NCBI RefSeq assembly: GCF_050943655.1
Contig: NZ_JBMNPQ010000002.1
Coordinates: forward strand, 1-64,000
From: Peptoniphilus_A sp050943655
GTDB lineage: Bacteria > Bacillota > Clostridia > Tissierellales > Peptoniphilaceae
Reading direction: 5' to 3'
Length of the DNA: 64,000 bases
Of the stretch, positions 1 through 7,383 are shown one piece after another. Position 1 is the stretch's first letter. Each line of letters opens with the position of its first letter. The notes under the pieces are model-generated. The model saw only the letters and a list, made by a program, of their open reading frames with translations. It did not search any database and was not told where the DNA came from. The position numbers were made by a program, and so were the translations under genes.

Positions 1-1
1 G

Positions 2-37
2 ATTGAATATTTGAAAAATAGAGAAAAATTCATTTAA
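2..37 (+). CDS. Possible 3' end of an upstream gene (partial)
   Basis: An open frame enters from the left edge and reads IEYLKNREKFI before a TAA stop. The residue mix is compatible with the C-terminus of a gene that begins outside the window. It is too short to identify and could be chance. Confidence 0.25.
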   Translation: MEYLKNREKFI

Positions 38-408
38 GTGTAACAAAATTTCCACAGAACGGAATAATTTAAAATGTAAAAATTTAGTAGATACAATAAT
101 TGTATGCTTAAACAAAAAATAGTATGTTTTTTAACTGATAACTACATTTATAAAAAATAAAATTAGTAAATATGAAGTTTGTGTGATGTGAATTAAATAA
201 AATTGTTCTATGTTTTTATAAATTGTTTTTTGTATAAATATACTTTGAAATCAGTAAATTTTAAGCCTTGGGATAATGTTTTTCTTTGTGATCTGGATAA
301 GTTAAATTATTGTTTTTAAATTTACTTTATTTTTATTTGTGTGATAGATACTAATATTATTTTGTTTTTAATTGGAATTTAAAGTTAATCTTCTACTCCA
401 ACAAAAAA
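38..408. other. AT-rich non-coding stretch
   Basis: No open frame of useful length, tRNA-like fold or copy of the palindromic repeat family was seen. The stretch is very AT-rich and ends at the transketolase terminator. If the partial frame at the left edge is real, its terminator is not obvious here. Confidence 0.5.
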
Positions 409-428
409 GAGCGACCTCAGTCGCCCTC
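409..428 (-). terminator. Intrinsic terminator of tkt
   Basis: On the minus strand GAGGGCGAC and GTCGCTC flank a TGAG loop and are followed by a run of six T. It lies 19 bases past the transketolase stop. Confidence 0.85.
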
Positions 429-446
429 ATTATTTTAATTAATTAT

Positions 447-2396
447 TTAATATTTTTGTATTTTTTCTCTAATTCTTTCTGCAGTGAAGCCAAAGCGTTC
501 GAATACTTCTTCGCCCTTTCCGCTTGCTCCAAATCCATCTATTGATATTGTCATTCCATCTAGACCAACATATTTGTGCCAGCCAAATGATGATGCTGCT
601 TCGATTGATATTCTCTTTCTTACATTTCTTGGCAAGATTTTTTCTTTGTAGTCTGATGATTGTGCATCAAATAATTCCATTGATGGCATGGAAACAATTC
701 TTACTCCCTTAAGTCCTTTTGCTGCTTCGATTGCAAGAGATACTTCTGAACCTGTTGCAATTATTATTTTTTCTAGTTCGCCCTCTTCTTCTTTTATTAT
801 ATAGGCTCCCTTTTTGATATCTGCCATGGAGTTTTCTAACTGTGGCAAGTTTTGTCTTGATAGTGCAAGTGCCACTGGTGTGTTCTTTGAGTTAAGCGCA
901 AGGTTAATTGATGCTGCTGTTTCTCTTCCATCTGCTGGTCTCATCACTACTACGCCCGGTATACTTCTTAGCATTGCCAATTGGTCAATTGGTTGGTGCG
1001 TTGGACCATCTTCGCCCACTCCTATTGAGTCGTGTGTGAACACAAATAGGTTTGGCAAGTTCATAAGTGCTGATAGTCTTATTGTTGGTTTTAGGTAGTC
1101 GCTAAATACTAAGAATGTTGATGCGTAAGTTTTTAGTCCGCCATGCAAAACCATTCCGTTAGTTATTGCTCCCATGGCATTTTCACGCACGCCAAATGTC
1201 AAGTTTCTTCCAAGTCTATTGTCAGCTGAGAAGTACTCTTCGCCCTTTAATAGTGATTTGTTTGATGGACCAAGGTCAGCTGATCCTCCAAAGATTAGGT
1301 CGTTATCTTTTGCGATTTTGTTTAATACTTCGCCGAATACTGATCTTGTAGCCATGTCCTTGTCAAAAGAGTCGTAGTATTCTTTTTCTAAATATTCTCT
1401 TTTGTGGTATTCGAAAGATTCTTTATATTTTTTGTAATCTTCTGGATATTTTTCTGCGTATTCTTTTTCGATTTTTAATTTTTCTTCTGCTCTTTTTGTG
1501 TTTTCTTCGATTAGTTTGTCGAAATATTCTTTAACGTCTTCTTCTATATAGAAGGATTTGTCAGAAAGCCCGAAGTATTTTTTTGTTTCTTTTGTGTTTT
1601 CTTCTCCAAGCGGTGAGCCGTGAGTTTTTTCGCTTCCCGCAAGTGGTGATCCAAATCCTATTTTAGTTTTTACTTCTATTAGAGAAGGCTTGTCAGTTTT
1701 TTTAGCTTCTTCTATTGCTTTATTTATTGCGTCTAAGTCGTTGCCATCTTCTACTAGGAATGTGTCCCAGCCTAGAGCCTCGTATCTTTTGCGCACATCT
1801 TCTGAGAAAGCTAAATCAGTTGATCCTTCTATTGAAATGCTGTTTGAGTCATAAAATGCAATTAGTTTTTTTAGTTTTAATGTGCCGGCAAGTGATGATG
1901 CTTCGTTAGATATTCCTTCCATCAAACATCCATCGCCAACAATTGTATAAGTATAGTGATCTACGAGTTTTAGATCGTCTTTGTTGTATAGTGCTGCTAG
2001 TTTTTCTTCTGCTATTGCCATTCCTACAGCCATTGCGATTCCCTGTCCAAGTGGGCCTGTTGTCGCGTCCACTCCCTTAGTGTGGCCGTATTCTGGGTGA
2101 CCCGGTGTTAGGGAACCGAGCTGACGGAAATTTTTCAAATCATCCATTGTAAGTCCGTAGCCGAATGTGTGAAATAGTGAGTATAATAGTGCGCTTCCGT
2201 GGCCTGCTGATAGGATGAATCTGTCTCTATTTGTCCAATCTAGATTTTTAGAGTCACGCGTAATGTGATTTTTAAATAGTACATAGGCCATTGGTGCTGC
2301 GCCTAGTGGCATACCTGGGTGGCCAGAGTTTGCTTTCTCTACTTGATCTACGCTAAGCATTCTTATTGTATTAACTGCTCTGTTATCGATGTTCAA
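447..2396 (-). CDS. tkt: Transketolase
   Basis: Thiamine-diphosphate enzyme of the non-oxidative pentose phosphate pathway; it moves two-carbon units between sugar phosphates in the cytoplasm. The 649 residues match a full-length transketolase. Visible signatures are SGHPGMPLG near residue 24, GHGSALLY near 64, the diphosphate/Mg motif starting GDGCLMEG near 153, the pyrimidine-domain GVRENAMG near 405, and the substrate loop GVGEDGPTHQP. It lies 10 bases after the WecG/TagA-type gene on the same strand, so the two are probably co-transcribed, and a terminator follows directly. In a peptide fermenter its likely role is making pentose and erythrose phosphates for biosynthesis. Confidence 0.96.
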   Translation of the reverse strand: MNIDNRAVNTIRMLSVDQVEKANSGHPGMPLGAAPMAYVLFKNHITRDSKNLDWTNRDRFILSAGHGSALLYSLFHTFGYGLTMDDLKNFRQLGSLTPGHPEYGHTKGVDATTGPLGQGIAMAVGMAIAEEKLAALYNKDDLKLVDHYTYTIVGDGCLMEGISNEASSLAGTLKLKKLIAFYDSNSISIEGSTDLAFSEDVRKRYEALGWDTFLVEDGNDLDAINKAIEEAKKTDKPSLIEVKTKIGFGSPLAGSEKTHGSPLGEENTKETKKYFGLSDKSFYIEEDVKEYFDKLIEENTKRAEEKLKIEKEYAEKYPEDYKKYKESFEYHKREYLEKEYYDSFDKDMATRSVFGEVLNKIAKDNDLIFGGSADLGPSNKSLLKGEEYFSADNRLGRNLTFGVRENAMGAITNGMVLHGGLKTYASTFLVFSDYLKPTIRLSALMNLPNLFVFTHDSIGVGEDGPTHQPIDQLAMLRSIPGVVVMRPADGRETAASINLALNSKNTPVALALSRQNLPQLENSMADIKKGAYIIKEEEGELEKIIIATGSEVSLAIEAAKGLKGVRIVSMPSMELFDAQSSDYKEKILPRNVRKRISIEAASSFGWHKYVGLDGMTISIDGFGASGKGEEVFERFGFTAERIREKIQKY

Positions 2397-2406
2397 TTTA
2401 ACACTC

Positions 2407-3162
2407 CTACTCTACTGAATTTTTATCTCTTAATACTGCTAACAAAAATTTTGGCAAGTCGATTTGCCTTTTTATTCTAGCCGGATCTTTGATTAGGCGG
2501 TAGAACCACTCAAGTCCCAGCTTTATGAAAATATCGGGGGCACGATTCGCTCTTCCTGATAAAATATCAAGAACGCCTCCGTTTCCAATTATTACTTTGG
2601 CTTTTATGTCGTCTCCCATTTTGTCAATCCATTTTTCCTGGCGGGGAAATCCAAAGCCTACGAAGACTATGTCGGTGTCTTTTGAATTAATTTCTTCGAT
2701 AATTTTTTTCTCTTCTGATGTGTCTTCTTTGCCGTCAATTTTGGAATTAAAATAGCCGTTGTGATAGCCGACTACTTTTAGATTTTTGTACTTTTCTTCG
2801 ACCTTCTCTTTTGCCTCTTTTGCTACGCCCTCTTTGCCGCCTAGAAAGTAGAGGTTAAGTCCTTTTTCGTCTGCAATCTCAAGTAACTTTATTGATGTAT
2901 CAAAACCTGTAACTCTCTCTTTAATAGGCTTGTTCCTCATTTTACTTGCGTGAATAAGACCAATTCCGTCGCAAAGTACAAGGTCTGCCGAGTTTACCAA
3001 ATTTTTAAGCTCTTCGTCTCTTTTTGCCGCCATTACTATTTCGGTATTTGGTGTAAATATTTTATTTAATTTTTCACTTTTTAAAAATTGTCGCAGAATA
3101 TTTTCACATTCATCGCTTGTAATATTAAATATTTCCACGCCAAATATCTTTACTTTTTCCAT
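2407..3162 (-). CDS. WecG/TagA/CpsF family glycosyltransferase
   Basis: Likely transfers an N-acetylmannosamine-type sugar from UDP onto a lipid-linked acceptor during surface polymer synthesis, the known role of TagA (wall teichoic acid linkage unit) and WecG. The 251 residues span the whole family domain. Visible signatures are an early TPNTEIV segment, ADLVLCDGIGLI near residue 80, and the conserved GFGFPRQEKW near residue 168. The C-terminus is rich in basic and aromatic residues (LEWFYRLIKDPARIKRQ), as in family members that touch the membrane. It is first in a two-gene unit with tkt. No other wall-polymer genes are nearby, so the exact polymer is unknown. Confidence 0.9.
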   Translation of the reverse strand: MEKVKIFGVEIFNITSDECENILRQFLKSEKLNKIFTPNTEIVMAAKRDEELKNLVNSADLVLCDGIGLIHASKMRNKPIKERVTGFDTSIKLLEIADEKGLNLYFLGGKEGVAKEAKEKVEEKYKNLKVVGYHNGYFNSKIDGKEDTSEEKKIIEEINSKDTDIVFVGFGFPRQEKWIDKMGDDIKAKVIIGNGGVLDILSGRANRAPDIFIKLGLEWFYRLIKDPARIKRQIDLPKFLLAVLRDKNSVE

Positions 3163-3239
3163 ATTTCTCTCCAGTTTTTAGTTTATCACATTGTTTGAAA
3201 GGATTCTAGATAGAAAAGAATTTGGAAAGGTTTTACTTA

Positions 3240-4400
3240 ATTTATGTTTGATTTTTTATAATTTTTTGTTTAGGTGTGGATTTATTTTCTTCAAGTGGTG
3301 AGGTTTATGCTTTAACACGATTAGGCTGTTTTATGAGCAGTTACTGATTCCGCAACTCTCGGGATGACGTAGTGTTTAGATTGTGACTCGAACAAATTGT
3401 TACTGTGACGTACCCATCAAGTCATCCTTAGTAGAAGAAGGCAAAGCATGAGGCGCAGTCGCACTTTACAGCATAAGACCGTGGGCGACAAAGATTTCTG
3501 TTAGGTCTTTAAAGGATCTGTAGGGTGATGGGGCGATTGGTTCGCGTCTTCTACACTTTGTGTTTTGGGGTGTTTTCTCCGTGGGGCTTTCTCGTTAAGA
3601 CGCTTAGGCTGTTTCATCTAAAAGTGCAGATCCCTCGACTACGCTCGGGATGACGGAAAGAAGGCAACAGCGAGCGCAGGTAATTTCGTTACGATATCAG
3701 AGTAAGACCCCTTCCAACGTCATCCTGAGCGGAGACGAATGCGAAGCATGAGGCGCAGTCGAAGGATCTGTAGGGTCGGGGGAGCGATGTGTCGTCGTCT
3801 TAACACGGAAGTGTTTTGGAGTTATGTGTTGCAGTAGAGTTTCGCAAAAAGCCGTTAAAAATTTCATTTGTTTGAGCAAGTCACAATAACTACTTCGAGT
3901 TAAAGAAAAAAAGTTATAGAGAAAAAACTTAACAAAAATCACAGCCTGCGAGTTATGAAATTTAGGCTTTTTGCGGAGTACTAAATAGCCAGATAAGTTC
4001 AACACGCTTTCCGAAGTGGGCGTTGGGGGTTAGGTTGGTGCGCGAGGAGAGGGAAGGGGACAATCGCAGCGGAGAAGCGGAAGCCCCCTTCCCTTCCTCG
4101 CAAAAGTGAATCCAAAACGTAGTTTTGAAATTAAGTTATATACGGTTTAACCTTGAGGTTTTTTTGTTAAGACGATAAGGTCTCGCTAGATGACTTTGCA
4201 GATCTTTCGACTCGCGTTTCACGCTCGCTCAAGATGACGGGTAAAAAGTTTTTCTTTGAGATGATTAGGTCTCGCTCGACTACTTTGTAGATCCCTCGAC
4301 TACGCTCGGGATGACGGGAAGATGGAGTTTTCTTATCAAGACGCTTAGGCTTTTTGCTGAGAAGTTACAGATCCCTCGACACAACTAAAAGCTCTATCTA
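3240..4400 (+). repeat. Palindromic repeat cluster 1
   Basis: Non-coding stretch between tandem minus-strand genes, filled with the intergenic palindrome family. It starts with a degenerate right half (about 3310-3367). A short unit at 3421-3656 has a left-arm tip carrying the pair AAGACC and GGTCTT. A long unit follows at 3718-4240. Two right halves without left arms lie at about 4241-4318 and 4319-4382. Between the first two full units is the type II linker (TAATTTCGTTACGATATCAG). Apparent reading frames here recur in other copies only because the DNA is repeated. Confidence 0.9.
3718..4240 (+). repeat. Long-form repeat, copy A
   Basis: The left arm starts CGTCATCCTGAGCG and the right arm ends CTCAAGATGACGG. 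Between them is the long internal block with two hairpins. Hairpin 1 pairs CGCAAAAAGCC (3843-3853) with GGCTTTTTGCG (3965-3975) and AAATTTCAT (3859-3867) with ATGAAATTT (3955-3963). Hairpin 2 pairs GCGAGGAGAGGGAAGGGG (4042-4059) with the C-rich strand ending CCTTCCTCGC (4084-4101). Five more copies occur in the window. Confidence 0.9.
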
Positions 4401-4422
4401 CAAGTCGAGTTTATATAAAAGT

Positions 4423-4456
4423 AAAAGGACCATTCCCAATGGAACAGTCCTTTTTT
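4423..4456 (-). terminator. Terminator of mazF, possibly bidirectional
   Basis: AAAAGGAC and GTCCTTTTTT form a stem with an inner ATT/AAT pairing. It lies just past the mazF stop and is T-flanked on both strands. Confidence 0.8.
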
Positions 4457-4466
4457 ATGTATGCCC

Positions 4467-4811
4467 TTATTTTATCCCCAAACTCACTTTAATACCATTA
4501 TCAACATCTCTCATTATGTCATCATCGAATCTGCCAATTTTCTCTCTCAATCTTTTTTTGTCTATTGTTCTAATTTGTTCCAAAAGAATTACAGAATTCT
4601 TGGGTAATGGAACCTCTTTCGCTCTAACTTTAACGTGGGTAGGCATCTTCGCTTTATTTAATTGAGATGTAATAGCTGCTACTATTGTTGTTGGGGAATA
4701 TTTGTTACCCACATCATTTTGGACAACAACGACAGGTCTTACTCCGCCCTGTTCAGACCCAATTACAGGTGAAAGGTCGGCATAGAATATGTCTCCTCTT
4801 TTTACCATCAT
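4467..4811 (-). CDS. mazF: MazF/PemK-family mRNA interferase (NdoA-like)
   Basis: MazF toxins are dimeric ribonucleases that cut mRNA at short specific sequences. The protein has about 114 residues and the usual hallmarks: VKRGDIFYADLSPVIGSEQGG at the start, RPVVVVQND, then TIVAAITSQ and a VLLEQIRTIDKKRL segment, a close match to the B. subtilis NdoA type. I chose the ATG at 4811 because AGGTG lies six bases upstream; the next codon is also ATG. An in-frame GTG further upstream lacks that spacing. It has its own consensus promoter and terminator, so it is probably monocistronic. No MazE-like antitoxin gene fits in the 104 bases upstream. Confidence 0.92.
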   Translation of the reverse strand: MMVKRGDIFYADLSPVIGSEQGGVRPVVVVQNDVGNKYSPTTIVAAITSQLNKAKMPTHVKVRAKEVPLPKNSVILLEQIRTIDKKRLREKIGRFDDDIMRDVDNGIKVSLGIK

Positions 4812-4856
4812 ACTAATCACCTAGTGTAGCATAAAGATTGAAAAGATCCCCTATTC

Positions 4857-4885
4857 ATTATATCTAAATTAAAAATATAAGTCAA
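4857..4885 (-). promoter_or_regulatory. Promoter for mazF
   Basis: Minus-strand TTGACT (4880-4885) and TATAAT (4857-4862) are separated by exactly 17 bases. This near-consensus vegetative promoter lies 46 bases before the mazF start. Confidence 0.85.
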
Positions 4886-4915
4886 AGCATTATTATATGA
4901 GCAATTTCTGATTTT

Positions 4916-5188
4916 TTAGAAATAAACTGCAATTATTACATTGATAAAAAGTAAAACGAAAAGAGGAATTGTGTATTTTTTTGTCTCCTTTAAATTTTCG
5001 CGAGTGCCACCAGGCAAGTAGTGAACGATGAACGGGCCTAATAAAACAAAGAATCTAAAAATTTGCAAAAATATTTCATCTTGACTTCTCCCTTTAAAGA
5101 AGTGAGCCTCGCCCTTTATTGCAAAATATGTAAAAATCAAATCCATAAAAAGAATTAAAATAAAAATTAATTTTCTGTTCTTTAACAT
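4916..5188 (-). CDS. Small membrane protein, unknown function
   Basis: I do not recognise this 90-residue protein. It has three likely membrane segments, at about residues 8-24, 42-58 and 73-90. Between the second and third is a polar loop (GGTRENLKETKK). The first is followed by a short acidic/basic loop containing EAHFFKGRSQDE. It lies 11 bases downstream of another small membrane protein on the same strand, and the two probably share a transcript. It occupies the interval where other Firmicutes often have alr or a lipoprotein gene between acpS and mazF, but shows no resemblance to those. Confidence 0.6.
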   Translation of the reverse strand: MLKNRKLIFILILFMDLIFTYFAIKGEAHFFKGRSQDEIFLQIFRFFVLLGPFIVHYLPGGTRENLKETKKYTIPLFVLLFINVIIAVYF

Positions 5189-5199
5189 AACATCACCTA

Positions 5200-5463
5200 T
5201 TAAGGGTTCACATATTCTAATAAGCTTGCAAAGCTAAACATGATTATGTAGACGATAATAAATACAATCTCACCAATTCTATAGCTCTTTTGCCAGTATC
5301 GCCAACGCTTAATTAAAACAATAATATTTATAAGTACAACAAGTCCTCCAAATAAAGCTATTTTTAAGTACGCACCCTCACCATCTATTCCTCTCATCAA
5401 AACTATTGTTAGAGAGGTTAACGTGGCTACAATGTTAAAATCTCGACGCCCCTTATCCTCCAT
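5200..5463 (-). CDS. Small membrane protein, unknown function
   Basis: An 87-residue protein starting MEDKGRRDF. The start at 5463 is supported by AGAGGTG just upstream; the same frame stays open further upstream, but that part lies in repeat DNA and is not credible coding. Three hydrophobic segments (about residues 10-24, 33-51 and 64-84) indicate a small integral membrane protein, with a basic loop WRYWQKSYR between the second and third. No family is recognised. It is followed after 11 bases by a second small membrane protein, suggesting a two-gene unit. Confidence 0.6.
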   Translation of the reverse strand: MEDKGRRDFNIVATLTSLTIVLMRGIDGEGAYLKIALFGGLVVLINIIVLIKRWRYWQKSYRIGEIVFIIVYIIMFSFASLLEYVNP

Positions 5464-5567
5464 CTCATCACCTCTTATATTTATATTAAAATTATAGGGC
5501 AATTTTTTTGAGATTACAATTTTTTTATTTAAGATGTGTTGTTGATTTGTCCGCATAAACTCAAACA

Positions 5568-5905
5568 CGTCATTCTGACCAAGTGTGAAAAGGGAGTCGA
5601 CGTGTATCCGTAAGTGTAAAGATTTGTAGGGTGCATGGGCGATAAGTTGTTGTTTTGACTTGATGTCACCACATTCGTCATCCTGAGCGAACGAAGTGAG
5701 TCGCACTTTACAGCATAAGACCTACAACGAAATCAAAGATTTCTGTTAGGTCTTTAAAGGATCTGTAGATGAAAGGGAGCGATGTGTCCTCATCTTAATG
5801 AATAAGTGTTTTTGGGTATTTTCTCTGTAAGGTGTTCTTGTCAAGACGATTAGGCTGTTTCTCCTCGAAGTACAGATCCCTCGACTTACGCTCGGGATGA
5901 CGGAG
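5568..5905 (+). repeat. Palindromic repeat cluster 2
   Basis: The stretch between the AcpS-NnrD gene and the small membrane proteins holds a degenerate left arm (from 5568) and one full short unit (5676-5902). The left arm carries the long tip insert also seen at 3450-3510 and 27475-27535, in which AAGACCTA pairs with TTAGGTCTT. A type I linker (ACTCAAATAGGTTGTTACTG) follows the right arm. No gene is visible between 5464 and 5997. Confidence 0.88.
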
Positions 5906-5997
5906 TGCAGAAGTTACGACTCAAATAGGTTGTTACTGTGCCATGTGATTTTCGCCTACTCATACATATGATTTTCACTCTTCAACTGTTTCAAATT

Positions 5998-7167
5998 CTA
6001 TAATTTTTGAGTCTCTCTAAATACTTCGTCGAGGCCTTCTATTAAATCCCTCGCCCTTAGTGTTGTCATTGAGTTTTTCTTCGCGTATATATCGCCGCTA
6101 AGTCCGTGAATATATGCGCCCACTCTTGCTGCGTCAAAGGCGTCTTGTGTTTTTAGAAGTGTTGCTATTATTCCCGTTAACACATCTCCGCTTCCTGCTG
6201 TTGCCATGCCAGCGTTTCCTGTTTTATTTATTTCGACCCTCTCGCCATCTGTTATTATCGTCTCGTGTCCTTTTAGTAATAGAACTACTCGATTCTTTCT
6301 AGCAAATTCTTTTGCAAATTCAATTCTTCCTTCACGCACTTCCTCAACGCTTCTTTTACATAGGCGAGCAAATTCTCCTTCGTGTGGCGTTAGAACTGTT
6401 GTAAATTCGTCTCGAACTTTAAGCAGCTCTAAATCTTTTGAGAGTATATTTAATCCATCTGCATCGACAACAATTTTTTTGTCTTTAAATTTAAGTGCGA
6501 GTTTTAGTTTTTCTACTGCTTCTTCTCCCGTTCCCATTCCAGGACCAATAGCTATGGTATCAATACCTTTTAAAAATTCTTCCAATTCATCTAATTCGTC
6601 AAAACTTTTTACTATGGGCTCGATATATTTTATGCTCATTATGTCCATAATCTCACGCGGCACAATATTGTAAACGAGGCCTGCGCCCATTTTTAGTGCT
6701 GCGTTAGAGGAAAGATAGGCTGATCCTGTCATGCCGAGGCTTCCTGCTATTATTGCGATTTTGCCGTAGTCGCCCTTGTGCGTATTGGGCGATCTCATTT
6801 TTATCTTTCCAATTATTTCTCTTTCAATCTTCACTTCATCCTCCACATATTCTGCAAAAGCGATGGCGTAATTTTTTTCGTGACTTATTGTAAGTCTAAA
6901 GTTTTTTTCTCCCACCTCTGCCCTTGGCACTTCGCCGTCGTATTTTAATTTTATGTCGTGAAATGACAAAAACTTTCCAATGCCAGTTGTCATTGCTTTT
7001 GATACTGCTTCTTTTGCAGCATACATTCCCGCAATTCTCTCGTAGGGATTTTTTCTTTTTTTAATTCTTTCGATTTCTTCATCATTAAAAACTTTTTGTA
7101 AAAATTCTGGATGTTTTTCGACAATTTTTTGTATTCTTCTAACTTCAACTATGTCTATGCCTTGCAT
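5998..7167 (-). CDS. Fused holo-ACP synthase and NAD(P)HX dehydratase (AcpS-NnrD)
   Basis: Two enzymes in one 389-residue chain. Residues about 1-120 are AcpS, which transfers 4'-phosphopantetheine from CoA to acyl carrier protein; MQGIDIVEVRRI supplies the metal-binding Asp and YAAKEAVSKA the second acidic helix. Residues about 121-389 are an NnrD/YjeF C-terminal kinase-like domain that dehydrates damaged NAD(P)H hydrates using ADP or ATP. It shows YGKIAIIAGS, GPGMG, VVDADGLN, LTPHEGEF and the nucleotide loop NAGMATAGSGDVLTG. The frame is continuous with no internal ribosome site needed. NnrD is usually separate or fused to NnrE; here NnrE is a separate gene at 62715-63341. Confidence 0.93.
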   Translation of the reverse strand: MQGIDIVEVRRIQKIVEKHPEFLQKVFNDEEIERIKKRKNPYERIAGMYAAKEAVSKAMTTGIGKFLSFHDIKLKYDGEVPRAEVGEKNFRLTISHEKNYAIAFAEYVEDEVKIEREIIGKIKMRSPNTHKGDYGKIAIIAGSLGMTGSAYLSSNAALKMGAGLVYNIVPREIMDIMSIKYIEPIVKSFDELDELEEFLKGIDTIAIGPGMGTGEEAVEKLKLALKFKDKKIVVDADGLNILSKDLELLKVRDEFTTVLTPHEGEFARLCKRSVEEVREGRIEFAKEFARKNRVVLLLKGHETIITDGERVEINKTGNAGMATAGSGDVLTGIIATLLKTQDAFDAARVGAYIHGLSGDIYAKKNSMTTLRARDLIEGLDEVFRETQKL

Positions 7168-7188
7168 CTAATCACCGACCTTTTTGAT

Positions 7189-7217
7189 TTGACTTTTTCT
7201 CTATTTTCGATTATTAT
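7189..7217 (+). promoter_or_regulatory. Promoter for the T-box-tyrS transcript
   Basis: TTGACT (7189-7194), a 17-base spacer and TATTAT (7212-7217). Transcription is expected to start near 7224, just before the T-box Stem I. Confidence 0.8.
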
Positions 7218-7240
7218 ATCATACAATAATATGAATATTT

Positions 7241-7365
7241 TTGACGATGAAAATATACAGTAAGCGAAAGCCGAATTACAATATTGGAGTCAATTTAACT
7301 TTTTAAGGCCTTGGCGAAGAAAGGTGGTACCACGAATGCGTCCTTTCATCTCCGGGGCTTTTTTT
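7241..7365 (+). promoter_or_regulatory. T-box riboswitch for tRNA-Tyr with a very short Stem I
   Basis: Leader that senses uncharged tRNA-Tyr. The Stem I base pairs TTGAC (7241-7245) with GTCAA (7289-7293), and AATAT (7252-7256) with ATATT (7281-7285). The specifier loop has AGTA on the 5' side (7259-7262) and GAA-T-TAC-A on the 3' side, giving a Tyr TAC specifier at 7277-7279. Only ten bases join the two sides, holding a GC-GAAA-GC mini-hairpin, so the usual distal arm is missing. The antiterminator pairs AAAGG (7320-7324) with CCTTT (7342-7346) around the TGGT bulge (7325-7328); its last T fits an A73 discriminator. A weak 5-bp terminator stem and seven T end at 7365. ATCTCC (7348-7353) could also pair with the tyrS ribosome site GGAGGT (7374-7379). 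Confidence 0.85.
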
Positions 7366-7383
7366 ATCTTTTTGGAGGTTTTT

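Noticed and set aside
1..408. tRNA or small RNA gene at the left edge
   Set aside because: No cloverleaf, CCA-type end or stable hairpin was found; only AT-rich sequence.
3697..4005. Open frame of about 100 codons on the minus strand
   Set aside because: It lies wholly within long-form repeat copy A. Similar frames appear in the other copies (for example near 14581, 26828, 31823 and 55851) with frame ends that shift from copy to copy; no ribosome site precedes them.
5464..5706. N-terminal extension of the small membrane protein at 5200-5463
   Set aside because: The frame stays open through repeat DNA. The AGAGGTG-preceded ATG at 5463 is the credible start.
7324..7383. Upstream start for tyrS
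   Set aside because: The extension covers the T-box antiterminator and terminator; the GGAGG site supports the ATG at 7384.
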